From PALSA-1353 sp050014015 (lineage in GTDB: Bacteria; Planctomycetota; Phycisphaerae; Tepidisphaerales; Tepidisphaeraceae), in NCBI GenBank assembly GCA_050014015.1, contig JBEKEC010000046.1, positions 1 to 64,000 of the forward strand: a DNA stretch of 64,000 bases, read 5' to 3'. How positions within the stretch are numbered: the stretch's first letter is position 1; every line of letters starts with the position of its first letter. The notes under the pieces are model-generated. The model was not told the DNA's origin. It saw only the letters and a program-made list of their open reading frames with translations, and ran no database searches. The position numbers were made by a program, and so were the translations under genes. Positions 1 to 8,500 of the stretch are shown piece by piece.

Positions 1-159
1 GTCCATGAGGCGTATCCTTTTCTGTCCCGCGTGGGACGCTGGTGAACCGCTAAGCACGATCCACCGAAGGTACGCCGCTTTTATTCAGCCGCCAACCATC
101 CACGACTTTCGGTTATAGCTCAAACCCTTCTCGACGGCCAATGGTTTCCCTTCATCACC

Positions 160-732
160 TTGAAGGAATCGACGGTCCGAACACTGATCGCACACGCATC
201 TAACTCATGGCCGCTCGACGATCTTTCGGAAGCGATCGCTACCGAGGTTAAGGATGCCCTTCCGACAATGCTTGCGCGATGGAAGGCAACGCCCGCGTTC
301 GTTGATCACATCAAGTTTCTCGAGCAAGCAACCGAGCGGTATTTTGCCGGGGACTTTCTCAGCACTGCTGCGTTAGTTTATCCGCGCATCGAGGGGTTGT
401 TGCGGTCGCACCAGAAGCTGACCGATTCGGGCGCGCAAGCCACTCAAAAGGGACTCTCGGGTAGTGCGGTGAAAGTGGCGGAAATTGAACGTCATGCGAG
501 TACACCCCTTCTGCCATCCCGATTTGGTCAATATCTTGAATCCGTGTACTTCGCGAGTTTCAACCCGAACGATCCGAAGATCAAGGTGAACCGCAACAGC
601 ATCGGGCATGGCGTAGCATCTGCGGACGAATGTTCGTTAAAAGCCGCGACGGTCAGCCTCCTAATAGTAGATCAACTCTGCTTCTGCGTGTCTCAAGTGT
701 CTGCGTCGGTCTCGAATACTCCGCCGAAATAA
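160..732 (+). CDS. Hypothetical protein, possibly 5'-truncated
   Basis: I do not recognise a family in this 190-residue soluble protein. It starts at a TTG with no clear ribosome binding site. The same frame is open upstream to an in-frame TGA at 43-45, and the stretch 46-159 translates into protein-like sequence (aromatic and aliphatic residues such as QTLLDGQWFPF just before the TTG) without ATG, GTG or TTG. The true gene may therefore start earlier through a frameshift, or be the tail of a broken gene. The C-terminal half contains RNSIGHG followed by a helix, which recalls HEPN-like or abortive-infection C-terminal regions, but that is only a resemblance. No operon partner is visible. Confidence 0.55.
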   Translation: MKESTVRTLIAHASNSWPLDDLSEAIATEVKDALPTMLARWKATPAFVDHIKFLEQATERYFAGDFLSTAALVYPRIEGLLRSHQKLTDSGAQATQKGLSGSAVKVAEIERHASTPLLPSRFGQYLESVYFASFNPNDPKIKVNRNSIGHGVASADECSLKAATVSLLIVDQLCFCVSQVSASVSNTPPK

Positions 733-756
733 GCAAAGGAGGCTCGTGAGGCGCGG

Positions 757-817
757 AATTAACTAAAGGGTCCAGGACCGGACAATGAATTAACTAAGGG
801 TCCAGGACCGGACAATG
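757..817. repeat. Two tandem 30-31 bp direct repeats
   Basis: The unit AATTAACTAAGGGTCCAGGA plus CCGGACAATG occurs at 757-787 (one extra A) and again at 788-817. Each unit holds the small palindrome GGTCC-A-GGACC. Read on the minus strand the repeat lies inside the 3' end of the next gene and encodes LSGPGP twice. Confidence 0.8.
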
Positions 818-1022
818 GGATCCATGCCTTTCGTGTTCCTCGCCCGTTTCGTCTAGCCGCGGGCTTGGCGGATGGATTTAGGTTCACGAGTTTGCCGTTG
901 CGCATCACCCAAAAGGGTGTTCCCGTTTCCTGGGCAAGCCGCATGGCTCGTCGTGCCGCCCGGCGCATGGCCGGCAGTGAACCCAGAATGTCCGGATCGC
1001 GCGTATTGAATTTCACCTTCAC
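759..1022 (-). CDS. Small basic hypothetical protein
   Basis: This 87-residue protein has a GTG start preceded by a good AAGGAG box seven bases upstream, which is the main reason to believe it. The N-terminal half is an Arg-rich amphipathic helix (residues 18-30) followed by TGTPFWVMRNGKLVNLNP, a short beta-strand pattern seen in many small uncharacterised proteins of this type. The C-terminal 20 residues come from the tandem repeat at 757-817 and include LSGPGP twice, so the original stop was probably lost when the repeat arose. No function can be assigned; a small DNA-binding or antitoxin-like role is only a guess. Confidence 0.6.
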   Translation of the reverse strand: MKVKFNTRDPDILGSLPAMRRAARRAMRLAQETGTPFWVMRNGKLVNLNPSAKPAARRNGRGTRKAWIPLSGPGPLVNSLSGPGPFS

Positions 1023-1062
1023 CGGTTTTCTCCTTGTTCAGGTCGGAAGAAGAGAAGATGTC

Positions 1063-1121
1063 TCGCGCGGAGGCGCTGAGGCGCGGAGTTTGTTTCCCCG
1101 CGCCTCCGCGCCTCCGCGCGA
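1063..1121. repeat. 24-bp inverted repeat built from GGCGCGGA words
   Basis: The left arm 1063-1086 and right arm 1098-1121 are complementary with one mismatch, leaving a loop of about 11 bases. The arms consist of the word GGAGGCGC repeated with an 8-9 bp period. It is one of several hairpins of this style in the window. Confidence 0.75.
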
Positions 1122-1206
1122 TCCATTTCTTCGAATCCCTGTCGGATCATAGCCAGGTTCTTTTGACCGCGAAAGCCTGCCGACTGACGCTCGGTCCGCT
1201 CGAAGA

Positions 1207-1234
1207 CCCTCACCCCAACCCTCTCCCGGAGTAC
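1207..1234. repeat. Partial dispersed repeat (CCCTCACCCCAACCCTCTCC type)
   Basis: This is the left half of a dispersed motif ending in GGAGTAC. Fuller related copies with both arms lie near 40707 and 49918. Here the right arm is missing and the copy runs into the tandem repeat tract. Confidence 0.5.
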
Positions 1235-1245
1235 GACTTCGAGGA

Positions 1246-1492
1246 GGTTCAAGGGTTCAAGAGTTCAAGGGTTCAAGGGATCGAAGGTTCGAGGGTTCGA
1301 GGGTTTAAGGGTTCAAGGGTTCAAGGGTTCAAGGGTTCGAGGGTTTAAGGGTTCGAGGGTTCAAGGGTTCGAGGGTTCAAGGGTTCAAGGGTGCAAGGGA
1401 TCGAGGGTTCGAGGGTTTAAGGGTTCAAGGGTTCGAGGGTTCGAGGGTTCAAGAGTTCAAGAGTTCAAGGGTGCAAGGGTTCAAGGGTTTGG
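1246..1492. repeat. Tandem repeat tract of GGGTTCAAG-type 8-9-mers
   Basis: About 27 degenerate copies of a word such as GGGTTCAAG, with TTCGAG and TTTAAG variants, run head to tail over about 250 bp. The same word builds the tract at 12154-12390, the short arm at 12871-12900 and the hairpin at 36192-36322. Units are contiguous with no spacers, so it is not a CRISPR array. Confidence 0.9.
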
Positions 1493-1557
1493 GAAAGAAG
1501 AGGGCTTGGGCAGCGTGCGATGCAACGGGCGGATAACAATGCTATAACCCCCAATCC

Positions 1558-2832
1558 ATGACCGAAGTCGAAATACCCGGCCAGCCGCCGAAGGGGGCGC
1601 TGGCGACTATCTTCCTCATCGTCTTCACGGACCTGATGGGGTTCGGGATCATTATCCCGCTGCTGCCCTTGTTTGCGGCGCAGTACAAGGCGACGGCGTT
1701 GGACGTTGGGCTGCTGTTTTCGATTTATTCGGCGTGCCAGTTTTTGGCCGCGCCGATTTTGGGGGCGATTTCGGACCGGTTTGGGCGGAGGCCGGTGCTG
1801 ATCTTTTCGCAGCTTGGCAGCTCGCTGGGATATTTGCTGCTGGGGATCGTGCTCAATTTGCACTGGGTTCATCCGGCTTATGCTCTGCTGCTGATCTATT
1901 GCTCGCGGTTCATCGACGGGCTTAGCGGGGGAAACATCTCGACGGCGCAGGCGTATATCAGCGACGTGACGACGAAGGAAAACCGGGCACGCGGGATGGG
2001 GGTATTGGGGGCGGCGTTCGGGGTGGGGTTTGCCATGGGGCCGGCGTTGGGTGCGCTGCTGGTCACGTTTCACCCGGCGCTTCCGGGGTATTTCGCGGCG
2101 GCGATGAGTTTTGGGGCGATGCTGCAAACGTGTTTCCGATTGAAGGAAAGCCGGGTGCATAAGCCGGCGGAAGTGACGGGCTGGCTGCATCCAAGCAGGT
2201 TCAAGCCGATACTCCGCCACGGCAGGCTCGTTCAACTGCTGCTGATCGCGTTCATTAGCATGGCGGCGTTCGTCATGCTGGAAAGCATGGTCGCGCTGTT
2301 CCTGAGCAGCGACCGGACGTTCCATTACGTCGGCTGGCAGGTCGGGCTGTACTACGCATTCCTGGGCGTCATTATCGCCGTAGTGCAAGGCGGGTTCATC
2401 GGGCGATTGACCAAACGATTTGGCGAATGGCCGCTGGCGATCGTCGGACCGGTTTTTGTCGGGCTGGGCATGCTGATGCTGGCGGTGGTTGGGTTCAAGC
2501 CGATGCTGGTGATTCTTTTGGTGGGCGGGGCGATCAACGCCGTCGGCCGAAGCCTGCAAACGCCGACGCTTTATGCGTTGATATCGCAAACCAGCGATCC
2601 ATCGGAGCAGGGTTTGGTATTCGGGCTGAACCAGGGTCTGGGGAGCATCGCGCGGGTGATCGGCCCGGTGATCGCGGCGGCGGCGTTTCACGTGCACATT
2701 TCCGGGCCGTTCGTCGTGGGGGGAATCATCATCTTCCTGGCGGCCTTGTGGACGGGGGGGTTGAGAGCGACAAGCAAGGACACGTCGCCATTCCCGCTGC
2801 CGGCCGACGCATCGGCGGCGGAATCGGTATGA
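1558..2832 (+). CDS. MFS transporter, TetA-like multidrug/tetracycline efflux family
   Basis: A 424-residue inner-membrane protein with about 12 predicted transmembrane helices, the normal size for the drug:proton antiporter branch of the major facilitator superfamily. Motif A, GAISDRFGRRP, is at residues 69-79 between helices 2 and 3. A motif C-like glycine-rich stretch (GVGFAMGPALG) is near residues 155-165 in helix 5, typical of exporters, and an acidic residue (D25) lies in helix 1 as in TetA. The substrate cannot be told from sequence. The start is the ATG just after the GGGTTCAAG tract; no good ribosome binding site is visible. The gene is convergent with the glycosyltransferase gene downstream. 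Confidence 0.9.
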   Translation: MTEVEIPGQPPKGALATIFLIVFTDLMGFGIIIPLLPLFAAQYKATALDVGLLFSIYSACQFLAAPILGAISDRFGRRPVLIFSQLGSSLGYLLLGIVLNLHWVHPAYALLLIYCSRFIDGLSGGNISTAQAYISDVTTKENRARGMGVLGAAFGVGFAMGPALGALLVTFHPALPGYFAAAMSFGAMLQTCFRLKESRVHKPAEVTGWLHPSRFKPILRHGRLVQLLLIAFISMAAFVMLESMVALFLSSDRTFHYVGWQVGLYYAFLGVIIAVVQGGFIGRLTKRFGEWPLAIVGPVFVGLGMLMLAVVGFKPMLVILLVGGAINAVGRSLQTPTLYALISQTSDPSEQGLVFGLNQGLGSIARVIGPVIAAAAFHVHISGPFVVGGIIIFLAALWTGGLRATSKDTSPFPLPADASAAESV

Positions 2833-2907
2833 CGTGCTTCGCCCCATGAGCCTGCCGGTTTAATCCAATCCACCCGTGGAGATTCCCCTATGGCAGCGGC
2901 GGTTGAT

Positions 2908-4587
2908 CTACGGGCCTGCGGAAACGGCACCGGCGGATTCCACGGCGTCGCGGGAATAAATGAATATCGTGTGCCCCACGACGGCGAGCGGCATCTTGGT
3001 TTGCAGGGCTTTGCCGTAGCGCAGGCCGATCCAGGTGCGCTCATTCCGATTTGTGGCGGGATCCCAACCCGTGACGATGCGGGCCTTCAAGCCGTCGAGA
3101 AAATAGCTGCTCACGGCGACATAGTCGGCGTCGCTGCTCTGGATAACCGGAGTGTAATGAATGCCATAAACGGCGGGATCGACGAAGCCGAAGTAGGCCA
3201 GCGTGATGCCGGAGACGCGGTGGTCTTGCATCCAATGGCGCAAGTCGAAGAGGCCCTGGCCCCAGTCGAAGTCGGAATTGGTGAGCAGCCTCCAGCCGTT
3301 GGACGGCCCCCCCACCGCGAAATTGACGAAGGTGAGGAACCGGGGACAAACCCAGAGGGTTTCGACCGCCAACAGGGCCAGCAGGGCATCGCGGAGATAC
3401 GGAAAAAACGATCGCGTTTTCCCGGCGGTTCGGCGATCGACGGACCAAATGCGCGAAATGAGGATGAATGCCAGGGGAAACGCCGGCAGCAGATAGCGCG
3501 TGCCGATATTCAGGTCTCCCACGCCGATCACGCCCAGGAGAAAAAGGGCGATGGCGAAGAAGATGCTCCATTCACCGGCGCGTCTGGCGGGCGGGGCCCG
3601 GCCGCGCGAGCCGAGCTTTGACGCCACGGCGGCGGCAAGCAGCAGGAGCATGGCGATCGGCAGCTTGCACAGCAGCGCCGCGGGAAAATAGTACCAGCGG
3701 GATCCCTGATAAACTTCGCCGAAAAGGAACGCCTCGTAACCGGGTTGGGAATCGCGTTTCTGGGCGTCGATGCCGAGCAGGAGCGAGCGCGGGAGCGGCG
3801 AGGGGAAGGTTGCCGGCAGATCCCGCTGGAGGCGTTGCATGAAATCCGAGTCGAAGGCGAAGGAGCGGAGGGGGCGCCCGGTGCCGCGGAAACCGTAGAT
3901 GGCGTTGAGCAGGAGGAGCGTGGTCATTCCGAGGGCAACCCAGGCGGCGGGCAGCATCCAGCGTTGCCAGCGATGCCGCCAGGATACGAAGGGAAGCGCC
4001 ATCGCCAGCATGATGGGCCAGAGCAGGACGGCGGTGAACTTGCAGAGATGCGCCGCCAGCAATGCGGCGCAGACGAGCATCCACCGGCGGGCGGAGGGCG
4101 AGCGGCAGAACCTCCACCAGAGCCAGCAGGAGGCAAGCATCGCCGCGGCCGTGCCCAGGTCCGTCGTGACCAGCGCCCCGTGCGCCAGGATAGTGGGATT
4201 GAGGCAATACATGGCGCAGGCGGCCATGGCGCTGCGCCAGCCGTAGAGCCGGTTCGTCCAGCGGTAGGTGATCCAGCCGGCAAAACAGGAGATGGGGATC
4301 ATCCCCAGGCGCGACAGGAGCAATAGAAACGGGAAGCGGGAGAAATTGGCGGCGACGAAGGCATCGGCGTAAAGCCAATGCCGCTCGACGATGGGCCGCT
4401 GGTCCACCTGATCGGTCGGGGGCGCATGGGCGCCGGCGAGAACGGCGGGAATGCCCGCCCAAAGCCGCAGCAGCGGCGGGCTGAGGCTGTAGATCGAGAG
4501 ATCGTGACGGTTCCAGTACTCAACACCGGCGGCAAGATGGGCCGGCTCATCGAACGTCGCCGAATTGCCCGCCGCCGAATAAGCCAA
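2908..4587 (-). CDS. GT39/ArnT-like integral membrane glycosyltransferase
   Basis: About 560 residues with many hydrophobic helices. An N-terminal periplasmic-loop motif, ATFDEPAHLAAG, matches the Asp-Glu motif of the dolichyl-phosphate-mannose/undecaprenyl-phosphate-sugar dependent GT39 (PMT/ArnT) superfamily, which moves sugars from lipid carriers on the outer face of the inner membrane. The listed start is TTG at 4585-4587, but it falls inside what looks like the first transmembrane helix. The open frame continues upstream to a stop at 4678-4680 with no ATG, GTG or TTG, so the true N-terminus is uncertain. The frame overlaps the end of the secretin gene, suggesting cotranscription. Acceptor and sugar are unknown. 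Confidence 0.8.
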   Translation of the reverse strand: MAYSAAGNSATFDEPAHLAAGVEYWNRHDLSIYSLSPPLLRLWAGIPAVLAGAHAPPTDQVDQRPIVERHWLYADAFVAANFSRFPFLLLLSRLGMIPISCFAGWITYRWTNRLYGWRSAMAACAMYCLNPTILAHGALVTTDLGTAAAMLASCWLWWRFCRSPSARRWMLVCAALLAAHLCKFTAVLLWPIMLAMALPFVSWRHRWQRWMLPAAWVALGMTTLLLLNAIYGFRGTGRPLRSFAFDSDFMQRLQRDLPATFPSPLPRSLLLGIDAQKRDSQPGYEAFLFGEVYQGSRWYYFPAALLCKLPIAMLLLLAAAVASKLGSRGRAPPARRAGEWSIFFAIALFLLGVIGVGDLNIGTRYLLPAFPLAFILISRIWSVDRRTAGKTRSFFPYLRDALLALLAVETLWVCPRFLTFVNFAVGGPSNGWRLLTNSDFDWGQGLFDLRHWMQDHRVSGITLAYFGFVDPAVYGIHYTPVIQSSDADYVAVSSYFLDGLKARIVTGWDPATNRNERTWIGLRYGKALQTKMPLAVVGHTIFIYSRDAVESAGAVSAGP

Positions 4588-4657
4588 GAGCAGCGCGTGC
4601 GCCGCCAGAAGCGCTGCACAGGCGAGCGTCGACAGCCGTCTTCTATCTATCCGAACC

Positions 4658-7600
4658 TCACTTGCTGGTGCTGCTGGTCAGGAGCGGGAAGTTCTTGGCT
4701 TCGATCTCCTTGTTGATGAGAATCGTCGGCTTGAGCAGGATGAGCAGGACCTGTTCATCGTTGGCCTCGGAGGAATTGGTGGTGAGGCGCTTGAGGAACG
4801 GAATCTTGGACAGTCCCGGGACTCCGGCCTCGAGATTGATCTCGCCGGCGATCGTGACGCCGCCCAGCATGAGCGTTCCGCCGTCGGGAACGGTCACGCG
4901 CGTTCGGACCTCGGTCCTCTGCTCGGTCGCCTCCTGTACGCTCAGTGTGCCGGCGGAGGATACAAAGCCGGTGGTGACGACTGTGGTGGAGCCCGCCGTG
5001 GTGGGGGCGACCCCCGCTTGTTCGTACGTGAAGGTGGAGAAGCCGAGGAACGAGTCGAGTTCGGGATCGACGTCAAGGGTGACGTACTTGCGATCCGCGC
5101 TGACCAGAGCGCGTTCGACGACCAACCGCACGCCGTCCGTCGCGTTTGCGATCACCGGCGCCGCAATGGACGCCCCGGTTGCCACGGAGACGTTCAGACT
5201 TGCCACGTAAGGAATGGACGTCAACTGGTAAATCGTGGCGCCTTGGCCATTCTGAAGCGTCACGCGTGGTTCGTGAACGACGCTGAGCCGTTGGGACTCC
5301 TCCACCGCGTTGATAATCAGGCCGACCGCGAAGTCGTCAAGATAGCTTCCGGAGATGCTCAAACCGCTAGCGCCTACAATGGTGCCCGGCAGGCCGGTGG
5401 AGGGACTGGCTGTAAAGGCGGAAGTCCCATTGCTGATCGTGATCGGAGTGAAATGGTTGGGAGGAAACACGCCGTTGCTCTGGTGGTTAATCGTCATGGA
5501 CAGATCCACGCCAACGCTTTCCATAAAGTGCCGGGAAACCGTCAGGAACCGGGTCTCGATGGAAACCTGTACAGCCTGGGCTTCGCGAAGCTGGGTCAGG
5601 AGATTTTGAATTTTGTCGTGAACTTCAGAGGTCTGGGTAATGATGAGTTGATTGTTGAAGTCGTCGATCTGGCCGTAGCCGTTGGGATCGTTGTCCTTCC
5701 AGGAACTGAACTCCACGGTGTTCTCGATCTTCTTCTTGATGTCCAGCAGTTGCTGCTGACGGGTCGACGTGCTGTTCTGTGAGTTGTTGGTGTTCTGCCC
5801 AATGGTGGTTGTGCCGCTGCCGCCGCCGCTGCTACCGCCAACCTGCGAGCTGCCGCTGCCGATGCTCTGGATCGTGGGGTCGAAATTTGGATTGATCAAC
5901 AGATCGGTGATGTCGTAAACGCGCGTGACGACGACCTTGTTCAGCTCGTCCGCGGTGGAGATCGTGATCACGCCTCCGTCGATGGTGTAAGCCAGCTTCC
6001 CGGCGCCGGCCTCCTGAAGAATGATGTCGAGCACCTTGGAGAACTTGACGTCGTGCAGCATGACGGAAACCTGGGTCGACTGCTTGTCGATGCCGGCGGC
6101 CTCGAGCGCTTTCCAGTTCACCAGGATGTTGGCGCCGGTGATGTCGCGCAGGAAATCCATCGCGTCGCTGAGCGCCACCTGCGGGAGCTGCACGCTAGGC
6201 AGCCGCTTATCCAGCAGCGCTTGCACCGCCTGGTCTTCCTTGCTGACGTTGCTGTTTTTCGCCTCGGCGTCGCGCAGGGTGGAAATATCCGGCCAGTTCT
6301 CCGGGAAGCGGAAAATATCCGAGTAAGGGATCTGGGCTTCATCCGCCTGATTCAGCGACCGCTCCAGGTTGTAATCGAACTCTTCGCGATAATGCCTCTG
6401 TTCCTGGATAACGGCCTTGTCCTCGACGAATTGCCGAATGCCAAGGGCATAGTCATTTTGCGGATCGATGGTGAGGATTTGGTCGAGGACGCCGAGGGCG
6501 GCGGCGTAATTCTGCTGCTCGATCTGGGCGCGCGAGAGCTTGATGTAAGCCGCGACCGCCGATTCCCGGCGATGCCGGTCCTGTTCCTCGGTGAGTTCTT
6601 GTTGCCGGGCCGCACTGACCGCCCGCTCCGACGCCGCGCGACGCTCATAGGCTGTCCTGGCCTGTTGCAGATCGAGAGTCGCCCGTTGGATCGCCGCGTC
6701 TTTTTGGCGCAGATCGTCGGCATTGAATATGGTCGGGTCTTCATCCCGAGCCGCCTGGGCGGTGGCGATGTCGTTTTCCGCCTGCGCGAACTGATTGGCC
6801 GCCGTGTCGGCACGAGCTTGATCGATGGCGGTGCTGAACTTGTAATTGATGGCCTCGATGGCCACCCTGATCTGCTGCTCGGTGCGCGTGAGGGTCACGC
6901 CGCCTTGGTTGGGAGCTCGGCCCGTTTTCGCCAGCAGCCGGTCGCGGCCCTGGACGGCCTGGGCATTGGTCGGGTCGAGGTCCACCGCCTGGGTGTAATG
7001 GCTCAGCGCTTCCTGATCGTTGCCCGCCGCCTCCGCCTTCTTTCCAAGGTCGACCAGACCCTGGGCCTTGTAAACGCGCTGTTGCTCGGCCAGGCGATCG
7101 ACCTCCGCCTGATGTGCAAGCTGTGACTGGTCAGACCCGCCCGTGGTGCTTTGCGTGGAGACGGTATCGCTCGCCAGAGCGACTGTCTGGACCGGCGGCG
7201 CATCGGGGATTCCGGCCTGCTTATCGGATGCATCGGCATCGTCCATCCGCTTGAGGTATTCCGACGGGGAAAGGCCCTCAAGATAACTCGGCTGGAATCC
7301 AAGATCACGCGCCTTGGTGAAATCCGCGTGGGCGCTGAGCATGTCGCCGTCACGATATTCCTGGCGGGCGCGAACGTACGCGTCGCGGCCGTCGGTATTG
7401 GCCCTGGTCATGTACTTCCGCTCGCCCGCATCCAACTTCCCGAGATACTCCGCGGGGCTGGCTTCGAGGAACCCTCCGGTGAAGCCCAACTGCTGGGCCT
7501 TGAGGAAATCCGCCCGCGCCTGCTGCCAAAGTCCCTTGCGATATTCGTCCACGGCCTGCCGGTAAGCGGCCTTGCCGTCCGGGGATACATTCGCCTGCGA

Positions 7601-8056
7601 CGCCGCTAGATTCGCCAATTCCTGTTGGGCGGCTTGGCGAGTGCCCGCATCGGCGCGGGGATTGCTCAACACCGCGTTGTAATGCCCTTGGGCATCAGGA
7701 ATCTGATTGGCCTTGCGCGCCTCATCTCCGCGCGCCAGTTCCGCCCGGGCGTCGCGCCGCTGCGTCGCCGCCTCGTTGGCCTTGGACAAAATGCTGACCC
7801 ATGTCTGGCGGTCCTGGTCGCTGAGCGATTTAACGCTCACTTCCTGGAGAGTCGCGACAGATTCTTCGTACTGACCCCGGTTGTATTGGTCGATTCCGAG
7901 CTTTAATAGATCCACGTTGGACGGATTCGCCTGCGAACCCGATCCGCCGGTCGATGGGTCAGCGTACAGCCGGCTGAAATTTGAAAGCCCCGTGGGCAGC
8001 GCCATGGATGCCGCTGCGGCCAAACCAAAACACGCCAGTTTCTTGCGTCGATTCAT
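4658..8056 (-). CDS. TPR-containing secretin (GspD/PilQ-like outer-membrane channel)
   Basis: 1132 residues from the ATG at 8056, chosen because it opens a signal peptide (MNRRKKLACFGLAAA); an in-frame ATG 49 codons upstream lacks one. The first half is TPR-like repeats and a long charged coiled region. A central N0/STN-like domain (LPQVALSDAMDFLRDITGAN) and a Gly/Ser/Thr-rich linker follow. The C-terminal secretin domain ends with the family signature VPDGGTLMLGGV near residue 1056 and GVPGLSKIPFLKRL shortly after, the amphipathic lip that inserts in the outer membrane. It could serve a type II secretion or type IV pilus-like system; gspF/pilC- and pseudopilin-like genes occur about 23 kb away, not adjacent. 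Its length is well above the usual 600-750 residues because of the TPR region. Confidence 0.9.
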   Translation of the reverse strand: MNRRKKLACFGLAAAASMALPTGLSNFSRLYADPSTGGSGSQANPSNVDLLKLGIDQYNRGQYEESVATLQEVSVKSLSDQDRQTWVSILSKANEAATQRRDARAELARGDEARKANQIPDAQGHYNAVLSNPRADAGTRQAAQQELANLAASQANVSPDGKAAYRQAVDEYRKGLWQQARADFLKAQQLGFTGGFLEASPAEYLGKLDAGERKYMTRANTDGRDAYVRARQEYRDGDMLSAHADFTKARDLGFQPSYLEGLSPSEYLKRMDDADASDKQAGIPDAPPVQTVALASDTVSTQSTTGGSDQSQLAHQAEVDRLAEQQRVYKAQGLVDLGKKAEAAGNDQEALSHYTQAVDLDPTNAQAVQGRDRLLAKTGRAPNQGGVTLTRTEQQIRVAIEAINYKFSTAIDQARADTAANQFAQAENDIATAQAARDEDPTIFNADDLRQKDAAIQRATLDLQQARTAYERRAASERAVSAARQQELTEEQDRHRRESAVAAYIKLSRAQIEQQNYAAALGVLDQILTIDPQNDYALGIRQFVEDKAVIQEQRHYREEFDYNLERSLNQADEAQIPYSDIFRFPENWPDISTLRDAEAKNSNVSKEDQAVQALLDKRLPSVQLPQVALSDAMDFLRDITGANILVNWKALEAAGIDKQSTQVSVMLHDVKFSKVLDIILQEAGAGKLAYTIDGGVITISTADELNKVVVTRVYDITDLLINPNFDPTIQSIGSGSSQVGGSSGGGSGTTTIGQNTNNSQNSTSTRQQQLLDIKKKIENTVEFSSWKDNDPNGYGQIDDFNNQLIITQTSEVHDKIQNLLTQLREAQAVQVSIETRFLTVSRHFMESVGVDLSMTINHQSNGVFPPNHFTPITISNGTSAFTASPSTGLPGTIVGASGLSISGSYLDDFAVGLIINAVEESQRLSVVHEPRVTLQNGQGATIYQLTSIPYVASLNVSVATGASIAAPVIANATDGVRLVVERALVSADRKYVTLDVDPELDSFLGFSTFTYEQAGVAPTTAGSTTVVTTGFVSSAGTLSVQEATEQRTEVRTRVTVPDGGTLMLGGVTIAGEINLEAGVPGLSKIPFLKRLTTNSSEANDEQVLLILLKPTILINKEIEAKNFPLLTSSTSK

Positions 8057-8203
8057 GACAGTAGACCTGCTTTCGCGACGGACAAAATCTTTAGCGGATT
8101 GATCGGTCAAAACGCTCGGCTGAGCCGTGGGATCGAACAACACGTGATCCTCCTCAATTGATGATACCTTGCGACTCGTTGGTTGGATGCGTAAGGCATG
8201 CAA

Positions 8204-8500
8204 AGGTAAGACGTTCGGTGAATGACGCCTGTGCCTGACAACCCTCTATACGGCCCTCCATTTTGGTCTGGACGCAGGCACTGACTTTAGCGCCAAGACC
8301 AAGCAAGATGAGTCTAAGCAAAGACTAGCAGCGATGCAAATAAAATTGAGCCTCTCAACGTCAGCCTCGCCGCCAACCAGACGTTGAGGCGCATATTCTC
8401 GTAAAGGCGCATATTCTGCGCCATTTTCAGCCCGCACCGGGCGGGTTCTTTAGAATCGTCTTATCAGCCGGGGATTCAGCAGTTTTCTCGGGCACGACCG
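8204..8500. other. Intergenic region between guaA and the secretin gene
   Basis: No gene is supported here. The only visible structure is the duplicated word GGCGCATATTCT near 8390-8418. The stretch should hold the secretin promoter and the guaA 3' end on the minus strand. Confidence 0.5.

Noticed and set aside
1246..1492. CRISPR array candidate in the GGGTTCAAG tract
   Set aside because: Units are 8-9 bp, contiguous, without unique spacers, and no cas genes occur in the window.
1465..2847. Long minus-strand frame of 460 codons opposite the MFS gene
   Set aside because: It is Arg/His/Gln-rich antisense sequence of a clear transporter gene and has no domain.
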